This document shows, in pieces, positions 10,113-18,469 of a stretch of DNA of 64,000 bases. Position numbers and translations under genes: made by a program. The stretch spans positions 11,691 to 75,690 of the forward strand of contig JBDHUM010000002.1 in assembly GCA_039809125.1 (NCBI GenBank), read 5' to 3'. Each line of letters starts with the position of its first letter. Within the stretch, counting starts at the first letter, position 1. This stretch comes from SZUA-359 sp039809125 (lineage in GTDB: Bacteria; Patescibacteriota; Saccharimonadia; Saccharimonadales; Saccharimonadaceae). The notes beneath the pieces are model-generated. The model was given only the letters and a program-made list of their open reading frames with translations. It was not told the DNA's origin and searched no databases.

Positions 10113-10736
10113 ATGAAAAATAATCGTTTTTATATATTTATTGGGATATTGGTAATACTTGCCCTAGCAATTTGGAGTGGCATTGTGTTTATCTCACGTC
10201 AGGGCAAAATAAAAGTCACCATACAGGCTGCACCAAAAGACTCGCTAATCATGATTGACGGTAAAAAAAGTAAGGTGGGTGATGTGTATGTTGAACCTGG
10301 CGAACATATGTTTGTTGCTTCAAAAAATGGATTCTTAGAGGACCGCAAAAAAACTACCATATCTGAAGGAAATAACTATGTCGGACTACTGCCAACGGCC
10401 GAATCAAAAGAAGCAGTTGAATGGTCAAACAAAAATAGTCAGGCGCGCGAAGCGATTGGTAGTATCATCGCAAATCAGCGCGGCGAAATGTTACGCAACA
10501 AGGCTAGTATCATCAATAAACTACCTTATATGGAAATAGCGGGACCATTCCGGATTGATTATGGAATATCGAGTGCCTCAAATACCGCCCACCCTTACCT
10601 AATTATCCACTATACAACAGCAGAGAGTCGACAAAAAGCTCTTGGTTGGATCCGTAAACAAGGACACGAGCCAACTGATCTTGATATCCGTTTTACCGAC
10701 TTTAGCAACCCATTAACAAGCGAGGCAAAACAATGA
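10113..10736 (+). CDS. Membrane-anchored PEGA-like domain protein
   Basis: 207 aa. One N-terminal membrane helix (residues about 6-28) is followed by a PEGA-like beta domain (ITIQAAP...IMIDGKKS...YVEPGEHMFVASKNGF), then a mixed alpha/beta region ending with a motif rich in charged residues. PEGA domains are small surface beta modules thought to mediate adhesion or packing. It follows the lysozyme-NlpC/P60 gene by 3 nt and overlaps the next gene by 4 nt (ATGA), so it belongs to the same operon. The exact role is unknown. Confidence 0.6.
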   Translation: MKNNRFYIFIGILVILALAIWSGIVFISRQGKIKVTIQAAPKDSLIMIDGKKSKVGDVYVEPGEHMFVASKNGFLEDRKKTTISEGNNYVGLLPTAESKEAVEWSNKNSQAREAIGSIIANQRGEMLRNKASIINKLPYMEIAGPFRIDYGISSASNTAHPYLIIHYTTAESRQKALGWIRKQGHEPTDLDIRFTDFSNPLTSEAKQ

Positions 10737-11344
10737 GCCGGCGAATGATTTTTCTTGTGATGTTTCTATTAGTTATATTTGGCGTCGGAGCTATGGTTTG
10801 GCAGTATTTTTCCAGCACAAAAGCTGTGTCTGTTTGGTTCAAAAACTGTTCTTCCGCCACTGTTATTTCTACTATAAAAAATTCGTCGACTGTTTCTCGA
10901 AAAACTATCCAGAAAAGTGGCGACTCGGTGCGAATAAGCAATAATGTATCCGCCTCAGTTGAGTGTAGTCCTGTGGATGGGTATGCTGTCACGGTTGCCC
11001 AAATCACCACAAACCGCGTGTCTTTAGACCCTGATTTTAATAATGAAAGAAATAAGGCAATCCTAAAAGAAGTTCAGCCAAAAATTGAAGAGTTAGTAAT
11101 GAAAGCTTATCCAAAAAGCGCAGAGTATAATTTTATAAGCTCTGCCATTATGCAAAATGGTGAGTGGTGTGTGGTTGTGCTTAAACCAAAACAAGAGGAT
11201 GAGCGTAATGGTAATAATCTACGTATTATTGCGCATAAAAAAGATGGTGACTGGAGTCTTGTGACTAAACCGGAGATCCTTTTCAATACCTATGCGTACC
11301 CACTTATTTCTCGTGAAGTTTTACTTCGAGCAAATAGTGTTTAG
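10733..11344 (+). CDS. Small membrane-anchored protein, end of T4SS operon
   Basis: 203 aa, start overlapping the previous stop (ATGA). One N-terminal helix (residues about 5-24), then an extracytoplasmic domain of about 175 residues with a Cys pair. The C-terminal half (EWCVVVLKPKQED...GDWSLVTKPEILF) has the look of a small beta-sheet domain. No known family is recognised. It converges with dnaN and the two coding sequences overlap by 4 nt, leaving no room for an intergenic terminator. Confidence 0.6.
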   Translation: MSRRMIFLVMFLLVIFGVGAMVWQYFSSTKAVSVWFKNCSSATVISTIKNSSTVSRKTIQKSGDSVRISNNVSASVECSPVDGYAVTVAQITTNRVSLDPDFNNERNKAILKEVQPKIEELVMKAYPKSAEYNFISSAIMQNGEWCVVVLKPKQEDERNGNNLRIIAHKKDGDWSLVTKPEILFNTYAYPLISREVLLRANSV

Positions 11345-12438
11345 CTTTTAAGTGGCATTATGATGTGGAGATAATTTTTATCACTTCCTGGTTTAAGTAT
11401 GATAGGTGCTAATTTTCCACTATACTCTAGTGTCACACTAGTTGAAGAGATGGTTGATAATACCTCTAGCAGGTAGCGTGAATTTAATGATACCTGGCCA
11501 CTCCCAATAATATCACCTTCCAGGATTGATTCATTTTCACCCTCTTCAGAAGCGGTTGTTTTAATTAAGAGTTGTTTTTTATCACTGTCAGCCTGCAGGG
11601 TGATACTACCACCACTATCACGAGCAAATAATCCCGCAAGTTTTGCAGTACGCACCAAGGGTTCACAGTTTATGCGTACCGATGTTTCACTTAGTTTAGG
11701 TATAAGTTGACGATAGTCAGGATAATTACCGTCAATTAACCGACTAGTAAGTTCTGTTTCACCAACTCGAATACGCACCTGGGTTTCATCAAAAAGTAAT
11801 GAAACTTCACTTATGTCATCTCTGATAATACGAACTGCCTCGCCAAGTGACGGTGAGGGGATAATAGCTGCAAGCTCACTTTTGGTGTCAATAATTTGTC
11901 TTTGTGCTAGGCGATAACCATCGCTACTTGCAGCAAATAGTTTTCCTTTGTGTGAATGCCAAAACACACCCGTTAATACTGGCCTGGTTTGGTCTTTGCC
12001 CGCTGCAAATATTGTTTGGCTTATAGTTTGTTTGAATTCATCGCTACTAATTTTATATTGAATCGCACTTTTTTCGTCTATAATTGGAAGTTCGGGAAAT
12101 TCATCTGGGCTTACACCGTTAAGTGTTAATGAGAAAGCACCTCCCGTAACGTGAAGTTTCGTGCCATCAAGTTCAAGTTCGATCACACCCTTTGGAAGAT
12201 TAGATATTGCATCGTTTATTAATCTTGCTGGAATAGCTATCTCTCCTTGGGTATCGATTTTGGCACCAATTAAGGTAGTTGTAGCGAGTTCAAGGTTTGT
12301 GGCTGCTACTATTAATTGGTTTTTCGTTGTGCGAAGAATAATGTTATTTAATATAGGTAAACCAGACTTTAGAGAGGCAACTCGACCACATGAACCGAGT
12401 GCATGGCTTAGTTTTTCTTGAGTTACGGCTAGTTTCAT
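11341..12438 (-). CDS. dnaN: DNA polymerase III beta subunit (sliding clamp)
   Basis: 365 aa, the normal length for the family. Three repeated clamp domains are apparent (residues about 1-118, 128-245, 248-365), with the usual FPELP segment near residue 120, SSDGYRLAQR in domain 2 and the C-terminal hydrophobic-cleft strand ending in IIMPLK. It encircles DNA and tethers Pol III. AAAGGAG lies 4-5 nt upstream of the ATG. It follows dnaA on the same strand, the classic order, and its 3' end overlaps the convergent T4SS-operon gene by 4 nt. Confidence 0.96.
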   Translation of the reverse strand: MKLAVTQEKLSHALGSCGRVASLKSGLPILNNIILRTTKNQLIVAATNLELATTTLIGAKIDTQGEIAIPARLINDAISNLPKGVIELELDGTKLHVTGGAFSLTLNGVSPDEFPELPIIDEKSAIQYKISSDEFKQTISQTIFAAGKDQTRPVLTGVFWHSHKGKLFAASSDGYRLAQRQIIDTKSELAAIIPSPSLGEAVRIIRDDISEVSLLFDETQVRIRVGETELTSRLIDGNYPDYRQLIPKLSETSVRINCEPLVRTAKLAGLFARDSGGSITLQADSDKKQLLIKTTASEEGENESILEGDIIGSGQVSLNSRYLLEVLSTISSTSVTLEYSGKLAPIILKPGSDKNYLHIIMPLKS

Positions 12439-12712
12439 AAAACTCCTTTATTATAAAAATAATTTAAAATAAGTTGATGGTGGTAGATAATAGATGTTGT
12501 TGATAATGTGGATAAAGCTAGTAAAAACAGATACTTCACCTAAGTTTTGTTTATTGGAAAAGTGGGGGGAAAACCAAGCAAAACAACTGAATAAACTAAC
12601 AGAAATACACATAGACCAGGTTTGATTAGTTTTTGAGTTAACACTATTTACACACTCCTTATTTCTATGAACACACAAAAGCCATCCGCAAAGCACACTT
12701 TTTCCACAACCA
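12439..12712. other. dnaA-dnaN intergenic region, candidate part of oriC
   Basis: A gap of 274 nt between two replication genes is unusual in this compact genome. It holds a perfect DnaA box, TTATCCACA on the minus strand at 12507-12515, and a one-mismatch box TTTTCCACA on plus at 12700-12708. An A+T-rich stretch at 12440-12476 could serve as unwinding element. No coding sequence is seen. The origin role is inferred from position and boxes. Confidence 0.55.
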
Positions 12713-14071
12713 CTAAACATAAAGTTGCTCCCGTATAGTAGACACCTGCTCGCGCACAAGATAGTCGAGTTTAATTGCTTTAGAGATTTTTTCAACTGAA
12801 TGAATGGCAGTTGTGTGATCTTTACGTCCAAGTTCGTGTGAAATCCTTGGAAAACTCATATGAAGTTCACTGCGGAGTAAGTACATAGCTATTTGTCTAG
12901 GTTGAACAATATGTTTGTCACGTTTTGCACTACATAAATCAACCACAGAAAGTTGAAAATACTGAGCCGTGCGGTCAATGACATTTTTTGGAGTCAAATG
13001 CTGCGGACGAGTGTGGCGGATGTCTCCTAATAAACCTTCAGCAGTAGTAACATCTGGTTTCATACCGCGCATTTCAGTGTAAGCAAGTAGGTGGTTGAGG
13101 GCGCCCTCTAATTCTCTGATGTTTGTACGGATATTTTCAGCGATATACTCAACTGTTTCGCGATCAAGCTCAACTCCACTTTGGGCTGCCTTAGCCTGCA
13201 AGATCGCACATCTAGTTTCAAAATCTGGCATCTGAATATCAATCGCCATACCCCACTCTAGCCGACTCCGTAGTCTTTCGGTGAGTGTAGGAATATTACG
13301 AGGTGGTTTATCGCTGCAAATTATAATTTGTTTATTAACCTGATGAAGGGCGTTAAAAGTGTGAAAAAATTCTTCTTGAGTCTTTTCCTTACCTGCAATA
13401 AACTGCATGTCGTCAACAATTAACACATCAACCCCGCGATACTTATCGGAGAATCCGGCTTTTTTAAATCTGATAGAGTCAAGAAATTCTTTCACAAAAG
13501 TTTCTGAACTTACATAGAGAACCTTTAGTTTTGGATTTTTCTTCAACACCTCGTTACCCACCGCTTGTACTAAATGTGTTTTACCTAAACCGACACCGCC
13601 ATAGATAAAAAGCGGATTATATTTAGAACCAAGATGGTCTGTCACTGCGCGACAAGCGGTGTATGCTAGATCGTTTGATGACCCAACAATAAACGAGTCA
13701 AACGTATACCTTGGGTTTAGTGTTGTTGATATCTTCGAATTTGTGTGCACCAGATGTATTTCGTCTATTGGTTGAATGGAGGGAGAGGGCAAAATCTCTC
13801 GGCTAATCCCAGCACGACGTGAGGTGGCGTTTGAGGCAACCTTATAAATAATCCGATTCGGTGTAACACCATTTTTTTCTAACACATCCTTTATTTGCTT
13901 ATTAAAACGGGATTCAAACTGCTGCTTGGCGAATATATTAGGCACTGAGATTGTAACACTGTCGCTAGAATTATCAACTAGCTGAGTTGGCTTAAACCAG
14001 GTGGTGAAATTTGCGTGAGAAACTGAGAGCTCAATCTCATCGAGAATAGATTGCCATAAAATATCACCCAT
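12713..14071 (-). CDS. dnaA: Chromosomal replication initiator DnaA
   Basis: 452 aa from the ATG at 14071, which has GAGGGAG at 14078-14084 and begins MGDILWQSILDE, the usual DnaA N-terminus. The open frame extends 37 codons further upstream, but through DnaA boxes and without a Shine-Dalgarno. Domain I covers residues about 1-75, a linker follows, then the AAA+ domain III with Walker A GGVGLGKTHL and Walker B VLIVDDMQF, and domain IV with the DNA-binding signature LGRKDHTTAIHSVEK near the C-terminus. It binds DnaA boxes and melts the origin. It is divergent from rpmH. Confidence 0.97.
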   Translation of the reverse strand: MGDILWQSILDEIELSVSHANFTTWFKPTQLVDNSSDSVTISVPNIFAKQQFESRFNKQIKDVLEKNGVTPNRIIYKVASNATSRRAGISREILPSPSIQPIDEIHLVHTNSKISTTLNPRYTFDSFIVGSSNDLAYTACRAVTDHLGSKYNPLFIYGGVGLGKTHLVQAVGNEVLKKNPKLKVLYVSSETFVKEFLDSIRFKKAGFSDKYRGVDVLIVDDMQFIAGKEKTQEEFFHTFNALHQVNKQIIICSDKPPRNIPTLTERLRSRLEWGMAIDIQMPDFETRCAILQAKAAQSGVELDRETVEYIAENIRTNIRELEGALNHLLAYTEMRGMKPDVTTAEGLLGDIRHTRPQHLTPKNVIDRTAQYFQLSVVDLCSAKRDKHIVQPRQIAMYLLRSELHMSFPRISHELGRKDHTTAIHSVEKISKAIKLDYLVREQVSTIREQLYV

Positions 14072-14260
14072 AGACCACTCCCTCGCTTTATTTTGACTAC
14101 TCTCAGTATAAAAAATTACCAAGTTTTCCACAACTTCGATATTTACAACAACTTGACAAAACATCATAGTTAATTTTTCCACAATTCTTATATAACAGAG
14201 AAGAAATAGTGGAAAACTATCACAGAATAGTGGAAAGCGACAACTAGAAGACGATAGTTC
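14072..14260. other. Candidate oriC / dnaA control region with DnaA-box cluster
   Basis: The dnaA upstream region holds four DnaA-box-like nonamers: TTTTCCACA at 14124-14132 and 14175-14183 on plus, and AGTGGAAAA at 14208-14216 and AGTGGAAAG at 14229-14237 (complement TTTTCCACT and CTTTCCACT). The spacing and repetition suggest an origin and/or autoregulatory site. From 14261 to 14363 nothing further is recognised before the rpmH promoter. The shared variant TTTTCCACA, differing from the classical TTATCCACA at one base, may be the preferred box of this lineage. Confidence 0.6.
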
Positions 14261-14363
14261 ATCATGCTTGGCAAGCGCAAGTTAAATATAAGTGATCAGA
14301 TAAAATAGTAGTACGTATCAAACCGTAGAGGCTGATTCTTAACGTTATACGAAGAGGTGAGAG

Positions 14364-14392
14364 TTGATGCCTATCTGATAGTAGGGTATAAT
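14364..14392 (+). promoter_or_regulatory. Promoter of rpmH
   Basis: TTGATG at 14364-14369, a 17-nt spacer, and TATAAT at 14387-14392. The rpmH ATG lies only 10 nt after the -10 box, so the transcript should start at or within a few bases of the start codon. Confidence 0.75.
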
Positions 14393-14402
14393 TACTATTG
14401 AT

Positions 14403-14540
14403 ATGCCAAAACGAACTAATCAACCACACACCCGCCATCGAGCTCGCACACACGGATTTCGCGCTCGTATTGCAACGAAAGCCGGTAGGGCTCTTTTAAA
14501 ACGACGTCGAGCCAAGGGTCGTGCAAAAGTTGCAATTTAA
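14403..14540 (+). CDS. rpmH: 50S ribosomal protein L34
   Basis: 45 aa, highly basic, beginning MPKRTNQPHTRHRARTHGF and ending RRRAKGRAKVAI, the complete L34 pattern. It is the standard first gene of the rpmH-rnpA-yidC-jag block and is divergent from dnaA, as in most bacteria. No Shine-Dalgarno is present; the -10 box ends 10 nt before the ATG, suggesting leaderless or near-leaderless translation. Confidence 0.95.
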   Translation: MPKRTNQPHTRHRARTHGFRARIATKAGRALLKRRRAKGRAKVAI

Positions 14541-14594
14541 ACATCTAACTCCGTGAGATGTGCAACAGATACCGGTTTAGCCGATATTTTGTGG

Positions 14595-14600
14595 CATACT
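14595..14600 (+). promoter_or_regulatory. -10 box for rnpA
   Basis: CATACT ends 7 nt before the rnpA ATG, which has no Shine-Dalgarno. No clear -35 hexamer is seen. It fits the leaderless pattern found at many genes of this window. Confidence 0.4.
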
Positions 14601-14607
14601 AGTATAT

Positions 14608-14979
14608 ATGCTCTCTAAATTGCAGCGTTTTCATGGTCACGGCAGTCTTCGATATGTATTTTCAAAGGGCGTGAGTCACCGTTCGAATCGGTTTCAGGTT
14701 CGTATTACGAGTAATCGTTTTCGTAAGCATTCTCGCATCTCAGTGATTGTAAGTAAAAAAATCCTGAAGAGCGCAGTGGGACGTAATCGAATTCGACGAC
14801 GAGTGTACGAGATTGTTCGCCATGAGCAGGTTGGTTTTACTGCCCCTCATGATATTGCCATTATTGTTCTATCGGCTGAAGTTCGTAGCGACGATGCACT
14901 TTCTATCTATCGAGAATTACGCGAACTATTCACAAAGTCCGGTCTCTATAAAAATCCTTCCTCATCTGATATACTGTAG
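14608..14979 (+). CDS. rnpA: Ribonuclease P protein component
   Basis: 123 aa, the usual size. The conserved RNP motif GRNRIRRRVYEIVR (residues about 54-67) and the preceding VSKKILKSAV segment are clear, as is the N-terminal LQRFHGHGSLRYVFSKG region. It binds the RNase P RNA and helps it cleave pre-tRNA 5' leaders. Its position between rpmH and yidC is canonical. Confidence 0.95.
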   Translation: MLSKLQRFHGHGSLRYVFSKGVSHRSNRFQVRITSNRFRKHSRISVIVSKKILKSAVGRNRIRRRVYEIVRHEQVGFTAPHDIAIIVLSAEVRSDDALSIYRELRELFTKSGLYKNPSSSDIL

Positions 14980-14998
14980 GAAAAGGAGTCTTTAAGCA

Positions 14999-15946
14999 AT
15001 GAATATTTACGATCTTGTCATCGTACAGCCGATCTTTAATCTGCTTACTGCTATATATAGCTTTGTCCCGGGCAATGATTTCGGTGTTGCGCTGATTTTA
15101 TTTACGATTTTGATTCGGCTGCTTATGTATCCGTTGGTAAAACGTCAGTTGCATCAAACAAAAATGATGCGCAAGCTTCAGCCGCAACTACAAAAAATAA
15201 AAAAAGCTGCCAAGGGCAATCGTCAGCTTGAGGCAATGCAGATGATGGAGTTATATAAGCGTTACGGTGTTAGTCCATTTCGTTCAATTGGGCTGCTTAT
15301 TATACAGCTGCCAATTTTTATTGGTCTATATCATGTGATACAAATTTTCACCAGTCACCGAGATCAGATCGCTCATTTTAGCTATGATTTTATTGAGTCG
15401 CTTGGTCCTGTGAAGTCGCTGATTGAAGACCCCGCTAGCTTTAGCCCGAAATTATTTGGTATCGTCGATCTGTCAAAAGCGGCTATAAGTAATAATGGTA
15501 TTGATCTTGCCTTGTTGTTCATTGTTATTTTATCGGCTGTCACTCAGTATATTATGAGCCGGCAAACGCTCCCTCAGACAGAAGTGAAAAAGGGCTTTCG
15601 GGCAATTATGAAAGAAGCCGCTGCAGGTGGTCAGACCGATCAGTCTGAAATCAACGCTGTTGTTATGCAAAAAATGATAAAAGTCATGCCATTACTGCTT
15701 GCTTTTATTATGCTTAGCCTACCTGGTGCGCTGGCACTTTACTACATGGTGTCAAACCTAGTCGCGGTTGCTCAACAATCATACCTATTAAGACAGGACG
15801 AGGAAGAGCTTGAGGAAATTGCCGAAACAGAAATCGTTTCCCAGTCTGTAAATAAGAACACTAAGTCTCATACAAAAAAAGCTGTCGTCAAAGAAGCAAA
15901 AATCACTCGAATTGTTGCTAAGGACTCAAAGAAAAGGAGGAAGTGA
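14999..15946 (+). CDS. yidC: YidC/Oxa1 membrane protein insertase
   Basis: 315 aa, the short Gram-positive/Patescibacteria form without the large periplasmic domain. Membrane spans lie at about residues 30-48, 95-115, 165-185 and 225-265, with the cytoplasmic loop HQTKMMRKLQPQLQKIKK between the first two. It inserts membrane proteins, alone or with Sec. An AAGGAG Shine-Dalgarno precedes the start. The Lys-rich C-terminal tail is typical of forms that bind ribosomes. It follows rnpA by 19 nt. Confidence 0.95.
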   Translation: MNIYDLVIVQPIFNLLTAIYSFVPGNDFGVALILFTILIRLLMYPLVKRQLHQTKMMRKLQPQLQKIKKAAKGNRQLEAMQMMELYKRYGVSPFRSIGLLIIQLPIFIGLYHVIQIFTSHRDQIAHFSYDFIESLGPVKSLIEDPASFSPKLFGIVDLSKAAISNNGIDLALLFIVILSAVTQYIMSRQTLPQTEVKKGFRAIMKEAAAGGQTDQSEINAVVMQKMIKVMPLLLAFIMLSLPGALALYYMVSNLVAVAQQSYLLRQDEEELEEIAETEIVSQSVNKNTKSHTKKAVVKEAKITRIVAKDSKKRRK

Positions 15947-15948
15947 CA

Positions 15949-16410
15949 ATGGACGAACAACAATCAATTGACTATGCGGTAAAGTATCTTGAGGATTTGC
16001 TGTCCTTTTTTGGGGTAAACGTAGCGGTATCGTCGCATCTTGATGACGATGTGTTAGAGCTCGATATTCCAGCAACAGAAGAGAGTAGTATTCTGATTGG
16101 TCGTAACGCCGAAACATTGCGCGCCTTTCAATACATGGTATCAGCTGGTCTTCGTAACAATAACGGTACAATTGTGCGTGTTAACATTGACATCGCCGAT
16201 TATAAGAAGCAACGAGCCGAAAAAATTGCCGAAAAGGCTCGGGGCTGGATAGAGGAAGTTCGTGCCAGTGGTAATTCGCACGTGGCGCATTTAAATGCAG
16301 CTGATAGACGAGTAGTGCATCAGCTTGCCACTGAATACGACGATATCGAGACTTTCTCTGAAGGTGAGGGCCGCGATCGAAGTATTGTAATTGCTCAAAA
16401 AAGCTCTTAG
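15949..16410 (+). CDS. jag: KH-R3H RNA-binding protein (Jag/KhpB-like)
   Basis: 153 aa from the ATG at 15949; AGGAGG at 15935-15940 gives 8-nt spacing, better than the GTG at 15943 that overlaps the yidC stop. A KH domain (residues about 30-85, with LIGRNAETLRAFQYMV) is followed by an R3H domain (about 90-153, with NAADRRVVHQLA and SEGEGRDRSIVI). The family binds RNA and in Firmicutes influences cell elongation and division; the N-terminal Jag domain of longer members is missing. Its gene neighbourhood with yidC is widely conserved. Confidence 0.92.
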   Translation: MDEQQSIDYAVKYLEDLLSFFGVNVAVSSHLDDDVLELDIPATEESSILIGRNAETLRAFQYMVSAGLRNNNGTIVRVNIDIADYKKQRAEKIAEKARGWIEEVRASGNSHVAHLNAADRRVVHQLATEYDDIETFSEGEGRDRSIVIAQKSS

Positions 16411-17508
16411 CTAATCTTGGATTGAGAGAATTTTGTTATAAAGAGCAAGTGTTTGTTTGGCTGTTTTGTCCCATGAATATTTTTTGACTTGTTTATCGCC
16501 AAGACGGATTGCTTTCTCTCGAATAACATCATCAGAGAGCACTTTATCGATAACCTGCACTGCGTCAGTAATGTTGTGCGGATCAAAGTAGAGTGGTGCC
16601 GAACCTAGAATTTCCGGTAGGCACGAAGCATTACTGCTAACAATTGGCGCACCGTATGCCATAGCTTCTAGTGGTGGAAGCCCGAACCCCTCCATAAGTG
16701 ACGGAAAAACGTAGGCTTGTGTCTTGGTGTATAGCCAGTTGCGTTGCTCATCCGGAATGAAGTCAGTGAAATGAATATTTTTGTAGCCTTGCTTTTCTGC
16801 CCAGCGTTTATTACGAGCGGTATCTTCGCCAATCCGACCGACTAGTATAAGGCCGAGAGAAGGGTACTTTTCGAGCAACTTTTGGTGAGCGTTCATCAAA
16901 AACCGAACGTTTTTGTAATCAGGTTGCTGGCCAACATACATGATAAATGATTCGTAGGGAGCATCGTATGGCTTAAGTGAACCGCGTTTGCCATCGATCC
17001 CAGCTTCGTAAACGGTGGTTATCTTATGATTCTTGATACCGGTGTAGGCTTGATACTCTTGGCGAGTGTGGTTGCTAATTGCGATAATGTGTTCGTTGGT
17101 TTTTGCGATGTGTTTAAATAGCCATTTTCCAACCAGTTGTTTAAGATGGAAAATCAACCAATTTTTATCACTATTGTAGGTTTTTAGAAGTGTTAGATCA
17201 TGCACTGTCGTTATTTTTTTGCCTTTGTATAAAACAGGCTGTTGCGGCATACAGAAATGTACAAGATCGGGCGCCAGCTTATCTAAAAAATGCTTGAATC
17301 CGATCTGCTCACTAAAGGAATAGTTGTCAAAGTCAGCTACTTTCAGACGAAAATTACTTTTGGTAGGCAGCCAATAGCGAATGTCTTTTTGGCGAACCAG
17401 AATAGTGTAGGTATTTTTCGTGTCGATTTTTTGGAGATGCTCCAAAAGCCTGACAACATACGACCCAGTACTTGAGTTAATAATTCGTGCGTCGATAGCG
17501 ATGTGCAT
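16411..17508 (-). CDS. GT4-family glycosyltransferase
   Basis: 365 aa with GT-B fold features: N-terminal MHIAIDARIINSSTGSYVVR, a C-terminal donor site with the EX7E motif in LMEGFGLPPLEAMAYGAP and a preceding VGQQPDYKNVRFL segment. The family transfers sugars from nucleotide donors to lipid-linked or surface glycans; closest in style to mannosyl-/rhamnosyltransferases, but the substrate is not readable. It starts right after the jag stop on the opposite strand (convergent). A TATAGT box at 17522-17517 ends 8 nt before the ATG, again without Shine-Dalgarno. Confidence 0.85.
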   Translation of the reverse strand: MHIAIDARIINSSTGSYVVRLLEHLQKIDTKNTYTILVRQKDIRYWLPTKSNFRLKVADFDNYSFSEQIGFKHFLDKLAPDLVHFCMPQQPVLYKGKKITTVHDLTLLKTYNSDKNWLIFHLKQLVGKWLFKHIAKTNEHIIAISNHTRQEYQAYTGIKNHKITTVYEAGIDGKRGSLKPYDAPYESFIMYVGQQPDYKNVRFLMNAHQKLLEKYPSLGLILVGRIGEDTARNKRWAEKQGYKNIHFTDFIPDEQRNWLYTKTQAYVFPSLMEGFGLPPLEAMAYGAPIVSSNASCLPEILGSAPLYFDPHNITDAVQVIDKVLSDDVIREKAIRLGDKQVKKYSWDKTAKQTLALYNKILSIQD

Positions 17509-17516
17509 ACTTATTT

Positions 17517-17522
17517 ACTATA
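17517..17522 (-). promoter_or_regulatory. -10 box of GT4 gene (leaderless)
   Basis: TATAGT on the minus strand ends 8 nt before the ATG at 17508; no Shine-Dalgarno lies between. Confidence 0.4.
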
Positions 17523-17617
17523 CCAAAAGAGGCATCGAGATTGGCGGTCATTGTGTGGTTGTAAGTAATCCTATAATCATAGCTGACAAACTAAACAACT
17601 TAGAGTACAGTTAAGGG

Positions 17618-18469
17618 GTGAGAAAAGTAATTGGTATTAACGCGGAGAATGGTCTTGAGGTGCATAGTGTTCCGGGGCATGCATCTTTTCTCTCAACTAC
17701 CGATCCAACCGCCCTACCTTTCAATGCATTTGCAGCAGAAAATGATGGACACTGGTATCTACAGCCGTTTCAGAAAAGGGAAACACCATTTTATGCAGAG
17801 CACTTGCGTGCTGCAGTTAGGAAGGCTCTGGAAAGACAAGTGGCGAGTACCGCACAGCAGCTTGTGGTACTAAGTGGTGGTTTTACTCGCCCCAAGTCAG
17901 TCTCCGGTGGGACTACTCAATGGTCAGAAGCAGGTTCATACCTAGCTGCTTTTGGAACTGATCCGAGTGAGCCTATTATAGACACTTATGATGAGGTATC
18001 TTTTACAGCATCTAACGGAGAAGCTAATGTGCGTTTAGCTATGGTGGAGCTACCTAACGGCTTACTATTACCAGGCGGCGATTATACTGCTAGGGGTAGT
18101 AGGGTTGTGATAGCGCTTGATGAATACGCTCGCAGCTCAGGTGAGAACGTAATCGGCACCGTAGCTACTGCGCGCGCACTCGGCGGTGGCAGGCTTCCAG
18201 ATGATATTTCGTTCTATGGGTGGGGGTTTAAAAGGCCCCCTTTCTTGACGACTGTAAATAAACTGAATATTAGAGAAAGAACTACATACGTTGGTGTGAA
18301 CAACCCGACAAATCCATATAAGGAGGGAGTAACTGACAAAATAGAACCAGGAGCAGTATCTGAAGGATCAAGAAAAACGCATCTAGGTGAGTCGGTGATA
18401 AAATTAGCGGCGCGAGACCCTCTAAGGCGCGGCAATCCGTTTTATAGCTTTGTTGACCGAGCAGGTTAA
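17618..18469 (+). CDS. Uncharacterised protein, possibly DUF218 (YdcF)-like
   Basis: 283 aa, GTG start. No secure family. The segment LVVLSGGFTRP, followed by a SEAGSYLAAFG motif and DEVSFTASNGEANVR, resembles the SGG...SEA...N core of DUF218/YdcF-like cytoplasmic proteins of unknown function, here without a membrane anchor. Codon use looks like that of the neighbours. A possible TACAGT -10 box at 17606-17611 ends 6 nt before the GTG; TATAAT at 17573-17578 is an alternative. It is a lone plus-strand gene between two minus-strand sugar genes and overlaps the 3' end of wecB by 4 nt. Confidence 0.55.
   Translation: MRKVIGINAENGLEVHSVPGHASFLSTTDPTALPFNAFAAENDGHWYLQPFQKRETPFYAEHLRAAVRKALERQVASTAQQLVVLSGGFTRPKSVSGGTTQWSEAGSYLAAFGTDPSEPIIDTYDEVSFTASNGEANVRLAMVELPNGLLLPGGDYTARGSRVVIALDEYARSSGENVIGTVATARALGGGRLPDDISFYGWGFKRPPFLTTVNKLNIRERTTYVGVNNPTNPYKEGVTDKIEPGAVSEGSRKTHLGESVIKLAARDPLRRGNPFYSFVDRAG

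Noticed and set aside
14072..14182. N-terminal extension of DnaA to 14182
   Set aside because: It would translate through DnaA boxes, lacks a Shine-Dalgarno, and the shorter start gives the standard DnaA N-terminus.
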